A stretch of 64,000 nucleotides of DNA, taken from positions 558,001 through 622,000 of the forward strand of contig NZ_JAAAGB010000001.1 of assembly GCF_010586825.1 (NCBI RefSeq), read 5' to 3'. Source of the stretch: Draconibacterium mangrovi. GTDB taxonomy: Bacteria > Bacteroidota > Bacteroidia > Bacteroidales > Prolixibacteraceae. The notes below the pieces were generated by a model, which saw only the letters and a list, made by a program, of their open reading frames with translations, searched no databases and was not told the DNA's origin. Below are positions 45,393-56,421 of the stretch, piece after piece (within the stretch, counting starts at the first letter, position 1; each line of letters starts with the position of its first letter). The position numbers and the translations under genes were made by a program.

Positions 45393-46817
45393 ATGATCCC
45401 AAAAATATCCATTACCTCAAAAATAGCGGGCGAGCATTCGCTGGCCTGCTTATGCACCGACTTAAAGGAAACAGCTACTATTCAACTCTCGGAAACAGAA
45501 AAGTCGTTTCTGCAAAAGAAGTTTGAAAAGGAAGATACCTGTGTGATTCCCCGTATTCCACATATTCTTTTTTTTGGCAAAATAAAAACCGACAAAGAAC
45601 CCTACCAGCAAGCCGAAATGGCAAGGATTGCCGGCACTAAACTTTACGATGCCCTAAAATTAGCCGGCGAAACATCCGTTCAACTTACCAATTTTTGTGA
45701 AGCCGGGTTTTTACCTGATTTTTTAGAAGGATTGCTGCTTAACTCTTACACATTCGAGAAATACAAAAAGGAGAAAGAGACATTTCTTATCGAAAATATT
45801 TTAATCGTTGATGAGAAGATCACTAATGAGAAGATCAACGAGATTATAAATACAACAAAGGCAACTTTCGTTGCGCGCGATCTGGTTAACGAACCGTTGT
45901 CGTTTCTTACGGCAAACCAGTTCTCAAAAGAAATTGAAAAACTGAGTGACGAAGCCGGTTTTTCACTCGAAGTTTTTCACAAGAAAAAAATTGAAGCGCT
46001 AAAAATGGGAGGACTGCTTGCCGTAAACAAAGGCAGTATCGATCCGCCAACTTTTAATATACTGGAGTGGAAACCTGAAAATGCCTCCAACAAACAAGCC
46101 ATTGTTTTGGTAGGAAAAGGAGTGGTTTACGACACCGGCGGACTAAGCCTGAAACCAACTCCCAACTCGATGGATTACATGAAGTCGGACATGGGTGGAG
46201 CTGCAGGAATTGTGGCAGCCATATACGCCGCCGCCCTCAATAAACTTCCCTTGCATATTGTTGGTCTGGTTCCGGCAACCGACAACCGCCCCGATGGAAA
46301 TGCTTACGTTCCGGGCGATATCATAAAAATGTTTGACGGAACCACGGTGGAAATAAAAAACACCGATGCTGAAGGTAGGCTCATCCTGGCCGATGCATTA
46401 AGCTATGCAAAAAAATACCAACCGCAACTGGTAATTGATTGCGCTACCTTAACCGGATCGGCCGATATTATTGCAGGCCCACACGCAGCAGTGGTTATGG
46501 GAAACACCACTGAAAACTTGGAACAACTAAAACAATCGGGATTAAACACCTACGAACGTTTGATAGAAGTACCGCTTTGGGAGGAATATGCCGCGCCGTT
46601 AAAATCGCCGATTGCCGACCTGAATAACCTTGGCGTACGTGAAGGACAAACAACCATTGCCGGAAAATTCCTGGAACATTTTACTGATTACAAGTGGATA
46701 CATGTTGATATGGCAGGACCCGCTTTCAGAAAAGAAAAGGAGGCATACCGCCCTGCCGGAGGAACAGGTTTTGGCACACGGTTACTTTATGATTTTCTAA
46801 AATTGCAAACAAAATAA
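45393..46817 (+). CDS. M17 leucyl aminopeptidase family protein
   Basis: Cytoplasmic metallo-aminopeptidase of 474 residues releasing N-terminal amino acids from peptides. The N-terminal domain (1-160) is followed by the catalytic domain with the metal ligands VGKGVVYDTGGLSLKP, SMDYMKSDMGGAAG, the family signature NTDAEGRLILADAL, and the C-terminal GPAFRKEKEAYRPAGGTGFG loop. The frame is open from 45246, but that stretch overlaps the upstream terminator and has no family resemblance, so the ATG at 45393 was chosen. Monocistronic. Confidence 0.92.
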   Translation: MIPKISITSKIAGEHSLACLCTDLKETATIQLSETEKSFLQKKFEKEDTCVIPRIPHILFFGKIKTDKEPYQQAEMARIAGTKLYDALKLAGETSVQLTNFCEAGFLPDFLEGLLLNSYTFEKYKKEKETFLIENILIVDEKITNEKINEIINTTKATFVARDLVNEPLSFLTANQFSKEIEKLSDEAGFSLEVFHKKKIEALKMGGLLAVNKGSIDPPTFNILEWKPENASNKQAIVLVGKGVVYDTGGLSLKPTPNSMDYMKSDMGGAAGIVAAIYAAALNKLPLHIVGLVPATDNRPDGNAYVPGDIIKMFDGTTVEIKNTDAEGRLILADALSYAKKYQPQLVIDCATLTGSADIIAGPHAAVVMGNTTENLEQLKQSGLNTYERLIEVPLWEEYAAPLKSPIADLNNLGVREGQTTIAGKFLEHFTDYKWIHVDMAGPAFRKEKEAYRPAGGTGFGTRLLYDFLKLQTK

Positions 46818-46892
46818 CAAACACTCCGCTTGAGCACAAACAGCATGGTAATCACTCAGAAATAAGATCATGCTTATTTAAATTAAATAAAT

Positions 46893-46900
46893 TAACTTTG
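46893..46900 (+). promoter_or_regulatory. Bacteroidota-type -7 promoter element before pdxA
   Basis: TAACTTTG matches the TAnnTTTG consensus exactly, 44 bases before the pdxA start codon and preceded by AT-rich DNA. Confidence 0.55.
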
Positions 46901-46943
46901 CGACACCTTATAAAAAAGGGCAAATTTTCTGAAATAAAATACA

Positions 46944-48050
46944 ATGGCAAAACAAGATACAATACGCATAGGAATTACTCACGGAGATATAAACGGAATT
47001 GGATATGAAGTAATCTTAAAAACACTTTCGGATCCTCGTATTCTCGAAATGTGCACACCGGTTGTTTATGGTTCACCCAAAGTTGCGGCTTACCACCGTA
47101 AAGCACTCGATATAAACGACGTAAGCTTTAACCACATTCGCAGCACCAAAGAATTACTCCCCAGAAAAGCGAACATAATAAATTGTGTTGACGAAAACAT
47201 TCGGGTGGAATTGGGTAAATCAACCACTGAAGCCGGAGTTTCGTCGTTTGAAGCGCTTGACCGTGCTACCAACGATCTTCAAAAAGGATATATTGATGCA
47301 CTGATTACGGCACCAATCAACAAAGACAACATTCAAAGTGAAGAATTTAATTTCCCCGGACATACTGAGTTTCTGGCACAAAAATTCGACACAAAAGACT
47401 ACGCCATGTTAATGGTGAGCGAATCGCTGAAAATTGGTGTGGTTACTACACACATTCCTATTTCGAAGGTGTCTGAAAGCCTGAATAAAGATCTAATCCT
47501 TTCAAAGATCAGGATCATTGCCAAATCACTTCAGCAAGACTTTGCCATTACCAAACCGCGTATTGCCGTTTTTGGATTAAATCCGCATGCCGGCGACAAT
47601 GGTTTAATTGGAAAAGAAGACAAGGAAATCATTCTTCCCGCAGTAATTCAGGCCAAAAAAGAAGGCATTATGGCACTCGGACCATACCCTGCCGACGGAT
47701 TTTTTGGGTCGGAAGATTACCGGAAATTCGATGCAATTTTAGCCATGTACCACGACCAGGGTTTAATTCCGTTTAAGCTGGCCTCGTTCGAACGTGGTGT
47801 AAACTACACCGCCGGACTTCCTGCCATTCGCACATCGCCGGCTCACGGTACCGCTTATGCCATTGCCGGAGAAGGCAAAGCATCGCCCGAATCATTCCGC
47901 CAGGCTTTGTACCTTGCTATCGATGTTTATAAAAACAGAAGTATTTACAGCGAAATCAGTAAAAATCCGCTGAGAAAATACGACATCAACCCCAACCAGG
48001 TTGATGAAAGTGTTGATATTGAAGCATCAGAGGAGGAAGATACAATCTAA
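46944..48050 (+). CDS. pdxA: 4-hydroxythreonine-4-phosphate dehydrogenase
   Basis: NAD-dependent enzyme of pyridoxal 5'-phosphate synthesis, oxidising 4-phosphohydroxy-L-threonine. The 368-residue protein starts ITHGDINGIGYEV, has the metal/substrate segments ITAPINKDNIQ, FPGHTEFLAQ, the LNPHAGDNGLIGKEDKEII block and MYHDQGLIPFKLASFERGVNYTAGLP with the catalytic His-Asp region, then TSPAHGTAYAIAG. A short acidic C-terminal tail is extra. It is 12 bases upstream of ruvA and probably co-transcribed. Confidence 0.96.
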   Translation: MAKQDTIRIGITHGDINGIGYEVILKTLSDPRILEMCTPVVYGSPKVAAYHRKALDINDVSFNHIRSTKELLPRKANIINCVDENIRVELGKSTTEAGVSSFEALDRATNDLQKGYIDALITAPINKDNIQSEEFNFPGHTEFLAQKFDTKDYAMLMVSESLKIGVVTTHIPISKVSESLNKDLILSKIRIIAKSLQQDFAITKPRIAVFGLNPHAGDNGLIGKEDKEIILPAVIQAKKEGIMALGPYPADGFFGSEDYRKFDAILAMYHDQGLIPFKLASFERGVNYTAGLPAIRTSPAHGTAYAIAGEGKASPESFRQALYLAIDVYKNRSIYSEISKNPLRKYDINPNQVDESVDIEASEEEDTI

Positions 48051-48062
48051 AAAAGCGTTGCT

Positions 48063-48644
48063 ATGTACGAATTCATTAAGGGTAACATTGCCGAAATAAG
48101 CGCAACGCATGTTGTGGTAGAAGCTTCCGGCGTGGGCTACTTTGTTCATATTTCGTTGAACACTTACAGCACTCTAAACGGTAAAAAGGAAGTGAAAGTT
48201 TTTTTGCACCAGGTAGTTCGCGAAGATGCTCATATATTGTATGGTTTTGCCACCACCACCGAACGTGAATTATTTCGTAACCTGATTTCGGTAAATGGAG
48301 TTGGTGCCAGCACAGCAAACATGATGCTTTCGTCGTTAAATCCTGAAGAATTAAAAGCAGCAGTAACCACCGAAAATGTGGCGGTATTAAAAGCCGTAAA
48401 AGGAATTGGTGCAAAAACGGCGCAACGTATCATAATAGATTTAAAAGATAAACTCGGAAAAATACCCGATTCGGGGCAAATTTTAACCGTGGCAGACAAT
48501 ACTATAAGGAATGAATCGTTATCTGCATTAGTCATGCTTGGTTTTGCAAAGAAAGATGCAGAAAAGGTAGTAACGAAGATACTTCAGGAGCAACCTGATG
48601 CAAACGTCGAAAGCGTTATAAAACAAGCATTGAAAAGGTTATAA
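48063..48644 (+). CDS. ruvA: Holliday junction branch-migration protein RuvA
   Basis: DNA-binding subunit of the RuvAB complex, 193 residues, the usual size. Domain I is the OB fold (1-65, MYEFIKGNIAEISATHVVVE). Domain II carries two helix-hairpin-helix motifs (FRNLISVNGVGASTANMML and LKAVKGIGAKTAQRIIIDLKDK). Domain III is the C-terminal RuvB-contacting three-helix unit after a flexible linker. Its position between pdxA and sprA suggests one transcript with pdxA, while sprA starts 85 bases later. Confidence 0.97.
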   Translation: MYEFIKGNIAEISATHVVVEASGVGYFVHISLNTYSTLNGKKEVKVFLHQVVREDAHILYGFATTTERELFRNLISVNGVGASTANMMLSSLNPEELKAAVTTENVAVLKAVKGIGAKTAQRIIIDLKDKLGKIPDSGQILTVADNTIRNESLSALVMLGFAKKDAEKVVTKILQEQPDANVESVIKQALKRL

Positions 48645-48729
48645 AATTTACCATTTTCGAAAAAGAAAACCTAACGGGAAGTAGCAACCATTTTTTTCGA
48701 AAAGCCTTTGTTGTAGTAATTTTAAAGAA

Positions 48730-51700
48730 ATGACACTTAGCCGAAGTTTACCTAAAATATGCTTCATTCTATTTGTATTTTTTGCCCTTTCAGTTCCTTT
48801 CAACGGAGAAGCTCAGGAAGTGCCGGAAATAGATACAACAGGCACATTACCCTATCCTTTTAAAGACCAGCCGGCTTTTGGATATACCGATCAGGATTCA
48901 GCGAAATTATACCTCAACAAGCCCAGCAACATAAAATACGAAATTGAGTACGACCCGATTACGGGACAATACGTGTTTTACGAAAAGGTGGGATCGCTGA
49001 ATTACCGTCTGCCTCAAAGTATGTCGCTCGACGATTACCTTGAATATGATTTCGACAAATCGATTCAGGATTACTGGCGAATGAGAACTCATCAGGAATC
49101 GGTTGATGCCCGCGGCGGACTGCTGCCCAAACTGACAATTGGCAGCGAGGCCTTTAACCGTATTTTCGGAGGAAACACCATCAATATTCAGCCGCAGGGT
49201 TATGTTGAAGTAAGTTTTGGTTACCAGGTAAATAAAACCGAAAACCCGTCGATTCCCGAACGCTTGCGAAAAGTTCCGACTTTCGATTTCGACGAGAAAA
49301 TTCAAATGAACGTTACCGGCCAGATCGGTACAAAAATGAATATGCGGGTGAACTACAACACCGAGGCTACTTTTGATTACGAAAACAAAATGAACCTGGA
49401 GTACACCGGCGACGAAGATGAAATTCTACAACGTATTGAAGCCGGTAATGTGTCGTTGCCCTTAAACGGTTCGTTAATAACCGGAGCCTCGAACCTGTTT
49501 GGTGTTAAAGCCGAAATGCAGTTCGGCAAACTTACACTTACCACACTGTTTTCGCAACACCGCGGCGAATCAAAAACCGTGGAAACCGAAGGAGGCGCCC
49601 AGGTGGCCACTTTCGATATGTCAGCAGCCAATTACGATGCCAACCGCCACTTTTTCCTGGCTCAATATTTCCGCGATCACTACAACGAATGGTTGCAAAG
49701 CACGGCTGTTCCGCGTTCGCCCATAACCATCAACAAAGTAGAAGTTTGGGTAACCAACAAATCAAACGATTTCGATGATTCGCGAAACATTCTGGCCTTT
49801 CAGGATTTAGCCGAACACGATCCGCATATTTACAATCCTATTTCGCAGTTTCAGCAAAATAACGGGCTGCCCTACCCTCAAAATATTTTCCCAAACAACG
49901 AGGCCAACGGCCTTTACAATGAAATGAACACCACCTACAACAGTGTTCGTCAGGTACAGAACATTACTAATGTAATGTCACAATTTGGAGAGAATTTTAA
50001 AGGCGGAACCGACTTTGAAAAAATTGAGCAGGCACGAAAACTGAACGATTCTGAATTTACCATCAACAAACAATTGGGATATATTTCGTTAAACAGTGCT
50101 TTAAATACCGATGAAGTTTTGGCAGTAGCCTTTAACTTTACCTACAACGGGCAAACTTTTCAGGTGGGTGAATTCTCAACCGATGGTATTGATGCGCCGC
50201 AAACACTTTTTATGAAGTTGTTGAAAGGCACCAATTTGTCGCCGGGAAAACCTACCTGGAACCTGATGATGAAAAACATTTATAACCTGAATGCCTACCA
50301 GTTAACCAGCGACGATTTTGAGTTGAATGTGGTATACCAAAACGACTCTACCGGAACCTACATCAATTACCTGCCCGCATCACGAATCCAGGGACATATT
50401 CTTTTGGAGGTAATGCGGCTGGATATGCTTAATTCGCAGCTCGACCCAACAAAAGACGGGGTGTTTGACTTTGTTGAAGGCATTACGGTTAACTCAAACT
50501 CGGGGCGTATTATTTTCCCAGTGGTTGAACCATTTGGCAGTCATCTGGCCGATTCCCTTCAAAATCCGTCCGACATTGAGCAATTCACTTTCCAAACGCT
50601 ATACGATTCTACCCAGGTAAAAGCAGAACAAGATGCCGAGCACAATAAATTCAGGCTTACCGGTAGTTACAAAGGTTCGTCAAGCTCCGATATTGCGCTG
50701 GGAACTTTAAACCTTACGCAAGGTTCGGTTACCGTTACCGCCGGTGGACAGGTACTTACCGAAAATGTGGATTATACGGTTGACTACACGTTGGGCCGGG
50801 TAAAAATTATTAACCAGGCACTATTGGAAGCCGGAACTCCGATTCAGGTAGCAACCGAAAGCGAAGACCTGTTTACCATGCAGCGCAAAACCCTGATGGG
50901 AACACATGCCAACTATGCTTTCTCCGATAATTTTAACATTGGAGCAACCATGTTGTGGATGAACGAACGCCCTTTAACTGAAAAAGTGGATTATGGTGAA
51001 GATCCGATTTCGAACATGATATACGGAATGGATGCCCGCTACAACACCGAAGCGCCTTTTATCACAAAAGCATTAGACGCACTGCCTTTTTATAGTACAA
51101 CTGCCACTTCATCAATTGATGTTGAGGCAGAATTTGCCCAACTGATTCCGGGAAGTTCAAAATCGATTAACGGAGCTGTTTATATTGATGATTTTGAAGC
51201 CACTAAAACAGCTATTGATATGCGAACCCGTTCAGCGTGGATGTTGGCAAGTACACCGCAGAACCAAAACAATATGTTTCCGGAAGCCAACCTGAGTAAC
51301 TCGCTCGAGTACGGTATGAACCGTGCAAAGTTGGCGTGGTACAATATAGATCCCTTGTTTTTGAGAAACAATTCGCTGACTCCCGATTATATAAAAGATG
51401 ACCGAAATTTACAATCGAACCACCTGGTGCGTGAGGTGTTCGAACAAGAGATATTTCCGGAACGTGAATTTACAACCGGCGAGCCAACAAACATTGCAGT
51501 ACTCGATCTGGCTTTTTATCCAACAGAGCGTGGTCCGTATAACTACGATACCGGTAACTCAAGTAATGCGGCAGGTGTAAACCCCGATGGTACTTTACGC
51601 GATCCGGAGTCGCGCTGGGGGGGTATTATGCGCGAAATACAAACCAGCGACTTTGAAAATGCCAACATCGAATACATCGAATTCTGGATGATGGATCCAT

Positions 51701-54700
51701 ACGTTGATCCGGATGATGATTGGGGCCCACTTGAACCGATGGAAAATGAAGGAGAACTGTATTTCAACCTTGGAGAAATTTCGGAAGATGTATTAAAAGA
51801 CTCGCGAAAATCTTTTGAGAACGGATTACCTACAACTGCCGAACCGACGAATGTCGACACCACCATTTGGGGACGCGTTTCAACACAACAATCGCTGGTA
51901 AATGCTTTTGATAACACAGTAAATTCGCGCGAGTATCAGGATATTGGTTTTGACGGACTGAACGATGACGATGAACAGTCTCACTTCCAGCAATACCTGC
52001 AGGAACTTGAACTAAAAGTAAATAACGCGGTTTACCTGAAAGCATTGGACGATCCATCCTCAGATAACTTCCACTATTTCCGCGGATCGGATTACGACAG
52101 GGATCAATTAGGCATTTTAGCACGTTACAAACAATACAACGGCCCCGAAGGTAACTCGCCAACTACGGAAATGTCACCGGAAAGCTATCCTACGTCGGCA
52201 ACCACACTGCCTGACATCGAAGACATTAACGATGACAATACGCTCAATGAATACGAACGCTATTTTCAATACAAGGTTAGTATTAGAAAAGAGGACATGG
52301 TTGTTGGACAAAATTACATTGTTGATAAAAGAAGCCGGCCTGTTCAGCTAAAAAATGGGAAAACAGGAGAAGCAGCGTGGTATCAGTTTAAGATTCCGGT
52401 AACTAAACCTGATGCAGTAATTGGCGGTATCAACGATTTTAGTTCCATTCGTTTTATGAGGATGTTCTTACACGGTTTCCAGGATTCTGCTGTTATGCGT
52501 TTTGCCACACTCGACCTTGTTCGTGCGGATTGGCGTCGTTACACCGGCGATATTTTGGAAAATGGCGGAACTCCTTCACCAAATGCGCAATTCGATATTT
52601 CGGCAGTAAGTATTGAGGAAAATTCAGGCCGCTCTCCGGTTAACTACATATTGCCTCCTGGAGTATCAAGGGTAATCGATCCGGCCAATCCACAGTTGCG
52701 CCAGTTAAACGAGCAGTCGATTGAAATGAAAGTAACCGAACTGGAGCCAGGCGACGCACGTGCGGCATACAAATCGTTGTACATGGATTTCAGAAGGTAC
52801 AAAACCCTGAAAATGGATGTGCATGCTGAAGAAATTGAAGAATACCCGCTGGAAGACGATGAACTGTATTTCTTTATTCGTTTGGGTTCAGATTATAATT
52901 ACAACTATTACGAATACGAAGTACCATTGACCTTAACTCCACCCAGTGATAAATATGATGGTAACGTTGAAAGCGACCGTTATATAGTCTGGCCCGATCA
53001 GAACCGGATCAATATTCCGCTCGAACTGTTTACCAACCTGAAACTGGAACGTAACGATGCGATGAGAGTCGAAGGCTCAGCCATTTCGATGCAGGATGTT
53101 TTTGAAGGTTCGCACAAGGGATGGAACGACGGTAAAAACCGGGTAAAAGTGAAAGGTAGCCCAAACCTGGGTAATGTTGAGGTAATGATGATGGGTGTTC
53201 GCAACAAAAGAGGCCAGGTAAACACCGGACCAAAGTCGGTGATTGTTTGGGCCAACGAATTACGCCTTACCGATTTTGATGATGAAGGCGGATGGGCGGC
53301 TAATGCACGTGTTTCAACACGTTTGGCCGATTTGGGTAGCGTGGTGGTTGCCGGACGAAAACGTACTGCGGGTTTCGGAAGTATTGATGAAAATATTAAC
53401 AACAGGATGATCGACGATCTGGATGAAATCGATGTGTCGGCATCAATCGACTGGGGACGCTTCTTCCCTGAACGGGCCGGTGTTCGTATTCCGATGTATT
53501 ATGGTTACTCCAACAGTACAGCAACACCAAAATATGATCCGGTAAATCCGGATATTGAGTTAAAAGAATCGCTGTCTCATGCACGAACCAGCAGCGAGAA
53601 GGATTCGATAAAAAATATATCGCAGGATGTAATTGAGCGAAAAAGTCTCAACTTTACCAACGTGAAAGTGGAGCCACAGCGCCAAAAAGAGAAAACACAT
53701 TTGTGGGATCCGGAAAACTTTGCTGTTACCTATTCGTACAATGAAACTTCGAAACGAAACATTACTACGGAGTACAACGTGAACAGAACGCACCGTTTTA
53801 TGTTCTCGTACAACTACAGCAGCCGGCCAAAATTGATTCAGCCGTTTAGCAAAGTTCAGTTGCTGCAAAAAGGGCCTTTAAAATTGATTGGCGACTTTAA
53901 CTTTTATCCGCTGCCAACACAAATTTCGTATCGTACCGACCTCTTCCGTAAGTACCACGAGCGCCAATCGAGAAATATTACCAATCCAAACCTGATTCTC
54001 CCGTCTACCTTCGACAAGGATTTCCTGTGGAACCGTTACCTCGATATCCGATATGATGTTACCCGTTCGTTGAAATTCGATTTCTCATCACGCGGAACTT
54101 CGCGAATTGATGAACCAGAAGGCCGGATCAATAAAAATGACGACGATTACGAATGGAAACGCGATTCGATTCTCACAAACCTGTGGGATTTAGGACGGCC
54201 AACAATATACAATCACAGTTTTAATGCCACTTACCAGGTGCCACTCCGAAGTATTCGGGCATTAAATTTTATGAGTGGAACAGTTCGCTACGCGGGAACT
54301 TACGAATGGGCTGCCGGATCGTTAACCAACGATGACATTAACGTTGGAAATATAATAACCAACTCGCGTAACCTTACTCTTACCGGTAACGCCAACTTCC
54401 AAACCCTGTTTAACAAAGTGCCTTATTTTAAAGAGGTTGACCAAAAATTCAGGCGAACAGGACGTGGGCGTGGCAGCCTCAACAGCCGGAGTACAAGAGG
54501 AGGTGCAAACCAGCAAACCGAACCACTGCAACGGAAACAGGAAGAAACATTTAGCCGAAGTGCAAAATTTACAGCCGACCAGGGCCAACAATTTGCCCAC
54601 AAGCTAAATACCAAAAAAGTAAAAGTTCTGGTTACTGATGTGGACGGGAAAACTGTTCCCGGACGAACAAATATAATAGATGCTAATACCATCGAGTTTG

Positions 54701-56220
54701 TTCCATCGGTTGATGTGCAGCAAGCAATGCTTACCGTTACAGGAAAACGAGGCGATCAGTCATTCATGAAAGACATGTTGGACCTGACCACAAGAATGGT
54801 GATTGGAGTGCGGACCTTCACTGTAAACTACAGCAAAAACGGAGGTACTGTTTTGCCGGGATTCCTGCCTGAACCAACGTTGTTTGGAACCGGTAATTTT
54901 AGTGGCGATCCGGAATGGGGAACACAAACACTCGATCCGAAGCTGGCTCCGGGACTTCCATTCCTGTTTGGCTGGCAAGACCGAGATTTTGCAATAAAAG
55001 CTGCAGAGAACGGCTGGCTGACCATCGACTCAACGTTAAATCAACCGTTCCAGATTATGGAAAACGAGCGGATTAATCTGCGTACATTGTGGGAACCGCT
55101 GCCCGATTTGCGAATTGACATCAATGCCAACCGCTCGATATCGAAAAATATCACTGAGTTCTACAACTACGATACAAACTCCGGTAGTTTTGTTGCCAAC
55201 AGTTATTCCGAAAGCGGAAACTTTAGTATGTCGACTCTGACATTGGGAACTGCCTTCTTTAAAATAGGAAAAGAAGAAGTATCCAGCTCGGATGCTTTCG
55301 AAAAAATGAAAGAGAACCGCCTGACTATAGCCAGACGTCTGGCTCAACAGCGTGGCACAAGTGCAGGTTATGATCCGAATGCTCAGAACGAAAACTATCC
55401 GGGATACCCCGATGGTTACGGGCCAAACTCGGTGGAAGTTCTTGTTCCGGCATTCCTGGCGGCATATCAAAATAAAGATCCGGAAAGTGTGTCTTTGGGC
55501 TTGTTCCCGTCATTAAAATATATCCGTCCGAACTGGAGCATTCGTTACGAAGGAATGGTATCGCGTATTCCGGGGCTGAATAAAGTAATGCGTTCGATGA
55601 ATTTCCAACATACCTATCGCTCAACCTACAACGTTGGGTCGTATGCCACCAACCTGAATTTTATTGCTGCAGAAGATGGCTACACCATGGTGCGCGACCT
55701 GGCCGATAACTTTGTTCCTGCATACGATTTTAATACGGTAAGTATCGTTGAAGCTTTCAATCCGCTGATCAATATCGACATCATGTGGCTTAGCGACCTC
55801 ACTACACGCGGAGAGATCAAACGTGCTCGTAACCTGAACCTGTCGTTATCGAATAACCAGCTTACAGAGATACTGAGCAACGAATATACTTTTGGATTAG
55901 GTTACCGATTTACACGAATGGATTTGATCATTAAAACAAAAAATTCGCAACAGGCTTACTCTAACGATTTAAATGTTCGTGCTGATATTTCGTACCGGAA
56001 AACAAAAACACTTTTACGCCAGTTGGACGATGACAGCAACCAGATTACTGCAGGACAAGGTAACTTTACCTTAAAAACCTATGCCGACTACCGCTTGAGC
56101 GATAAATTTGAAATGCGTGTGTATTACGATCGTATTATTAACGATCCGTTTACCTCGCTATCGTACCGTACAACCAATGCGAATTTTGGGGTAAGTTTCC
56201 GTTTCACACTGGCTAACTAA
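48730..56220 (+). CDS. sprA: SprA (Sov), outer-membrane translocon of type IX secretion/gliding
   Basis: Giant outer-membrane protein of 2496 residues that forms the export channel of the type IX secretion system and, where present, serves gliding motility. A signal peptide (1-28, ending GEAQ) precedes a periplasmic stretch and the SprA N-terminal repeats (about 50-550; SIPERLRKVPTFDFDEKIQMNVTGQIG-like region). The remainder is a 36-strand barrel with long loops, ending GVSFRFTLAN. The length fits the family (about 2400-2500). It implies that this organism secretes T9SS cargo, although no C-terminal sorting domain protein was noticed in the window. Confidence 0.95.
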   Translation: MTLSRSLPKICFILFVFFALSVPFNGEAQEVPEIDTTGTLPYPFKDQPAFGYTDQDSAKLYLNKPSNIKYEIEYDPITGQYVFYEKVGSLNYRLPQSMSLDDYLEYDFDKSIQDYWRMRTHQESVDARGGLLPKLTIGSEAFNRIFGGNTINIQPQGYVEVSFGYQVNKTENPSIPERLRKVPTFDFDEKIQMNVTGQIGTKMNMRVNYNTEATFDYENKMNLEYTGDEDEILQRIEAGNVSLPLNGSLITGASNLFGVKAEMQFGKLTLTTLFSQHRGESKTVETEGGAQVATFDMSAANYDANRHFFLAQYFRDHYNEWLQSTAVPRSPITINKVEVWVTNKSNDFDDSRNILAFQDLAEHDPHIYNPISQFQQNNGLPYPQNIFPNNEANGLYNEMNTTYNSVRQVQNITNVMSQFGENFKGGTDFEKIEQARKLNDSEFTINKQLGYISLNSALNTDEVLAVAFNFTYNGQTFQVGEFSTDGIDAPQTLFMKLLKGTNLSPGKPTWNLMMKNIYNLNAYQLTSDDFELNVVYQNDSTGTYINYLPASRIQGHILLEVMRLDMLNSQLDPTKDGVFDFVEGITVNSNSGRIIFPVVEPFGSHLADSLQNPSDIEQFTFQTLYDSTQVKAEQDAEHNKFRLTGSYKGSSSSDIALGTLNLTQGSVTVTAGGQVLTENVDYTVDYTLGRVKIINQALLEAGTPIQVATESEDLFTMQRKTLMGTHANYAFSDNFNIGATMLWMNERPLTEKVDYGEDPISNMIYGMDARYNTEAPFITKALDALPFYSTTATSSIDVEAEFAQLIPGSSKSINGAVYIDDFEATKTAIDMRTRSAWMLASTPQNQNNMFPEANLSNSLEYGMNRAKLAWYNIDPLFLRNNSLTPDYIKDDRNLQSNHLVREVFEQEIFPEREFTTGEPTNIAVLDLAFYPTERGPYNYDTGNSSNAAGVNPDGTLRDPESRWGGIMREIQTSDFENANIEYIEFWMMDPYVDPDDDWGPLEPMENEGELYFNLGEISEDVLKDSRKSFENGLPTTAEPTNVDTTIWGRVSTQQSLVNAFDNTVNSREYQDIGFDGLNDDDEQSHFQQYLQELELKVNNAVYLKALDDPSSDNFHYFRGSDYDRDQLGILARYKQYNGPEGNSPTTEMSPESYPTSATTLPDIEDINDDNTLNEYERYFQYKVSIRKEDMVVGQNYIVDKRSRPVQLKNGKTGEAAWYQFKIPVTKPDAVIGGINDFSSIRFMRMFLHGFQDSAVMRFATLDLVRADWRRYTGDILENGGTPSPNAQFDISAVSIEENSGRSPVNYILPPGVSRVIDPANPQLRQLNEQSIEMKVTELEPGDARAAYKSLYMDFRRYKTLKMDVHAEEIEEYPLEDDELYFFIRLGSDYNYNYYEYEVPLTLTPPSDKYDGNVESDRYIVWPDQNRINIPLELFTNLKLERNDAMRVEGSAISMQDVFEGSHKGWNDGKNRVKVKGSPNLGNVEVMMMGVRNKRGQVNTGPKSVIVWANELRLTDFDDEGGWAANARVSTRLADLGSVVVAGRKRTAGFGSIDENINNRMIDDLDEIDVSASIDWGRFFPERAGVRIPMYYGYSNSTATPKYDPVNPDIELKESLSHARTSSEKDSIKNISQDVIERKSLNFTNVKVEPQRQKEKTHLWDPENFAVTYSYNETSKRNITTEYNVNRTHRFMFSYNYSSRPKLIQPFSKVQLLQKGPLKLIGDFNFYPLPTQISYRTDLFRKYHERQSRNITNPNLILPSTFDKDFLWNRYLDIRYDVTRSLKFDFSSRGTSRIDEPEGRINKNDDDYEWKRDSILTNLWDLGRPTIYNHSFNATYQVPLRSIRALNFMSGTVRYAGTYEWAAGSLTNDDINVGNIITNSRNLTLTGNANFQTLFNKVPYFKEVDQKFRRTGRGRGSLNSRSTRGGANQQTEPLQRKQEETFSRSAKFTADQGQQFAHKLNTKKVKVLVTDVDGKTVPGRTNIIDANTIEFVPSVDVQQAMLTVTGKRGDQSFMKDMLDLTTRMVIGVRTFTVNYSKNGGTVLPGFLPEPTLFGTGNFSGDPEWGTQTLDPKLAPGLPFLFGWQDRDFAIKAAENGWLTIDSTLNQPFQIMENERINLRTLWEPLPDLRIDINANRSISKNITEFYNYDTNSGSFVANSYSESGNFSMSTLTLGTAFFKIGKEEVSSSDAFEKMKENRLTIARRLAQQRGTSAGYDPNAQNENYPGYPDGYGPNSVEVLVPAFLAAYQNKDPESVSLGLFPSLKYIRPNWSIRYEGMVSRIPGLNKVMRSMNFQHTYRSTYNVGSYATNLNFIAAEDGYTMVRDLADNFVPAYDFNTVSIVEAFNPLINIDIMWLSDLTTRGEIKRARNLNLSLSNNQLTEILSNEYTFGLGYRFTRMDLIIKTKNSQQAYSNDLNVRADISYRKTKTLLRQLDDDSNQITAGQGNFTLKTYADYRLSDKFEMRVYYDRIINDPFTSLSYRTTNANFGVSFRFTLAN

Positions 56221-56325
56221 TTGTTAATCCAACTTTATTTGAGAAATAGTTTTTTGAAGCTTCTGCCAACAATATTTTGATATTTCAAAAAAAACGTTTT
56301 TCTTGCAGAAGATTAAAATTAAAAA

Positions 56326-56376
56326 ATGCAAAAAATAAATACAATATGGCTTCCGTGGTGGGGTCTTCTTACGTAA
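56326..56376 (+). CDS. trpL: trp leader peptide 1 (16 residues, three Trp)
   Basis: Short frame MQKINTIWLPWWGLLT with Trp at positions 8, 11 and 12, too short for routine gene calling. The Trp codons lie at 56347 and 56356-56361. The region containing the first Trp codon, CAATATGGC (56342-56350), pairs perfectly with GCCATATTG (56391-56399). GTTAGGAGT (56377-56385), right after the stop codon, can pair with GCTTCTAAC (56425-56433), which would disrupt the terminator at 56422. A stalled ribosome would therefore allow read-through when Trp-tRNA is scarce. Confidence 0.85.
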   Translation: MQKINTIWLPWWGLLT

Positions 56377-56421
56377 GTTAGGAGTTAAGAGCCATATTGC
56401 TATTTTTAAAGATATGACAGG

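Noticed and set aside
56260-56311. CTTCTGC / GCAGAAG inverted repeat after sprA
   Set aside because: The loop is about 38 bases and there is no T-tract; too weak to call a terminator.
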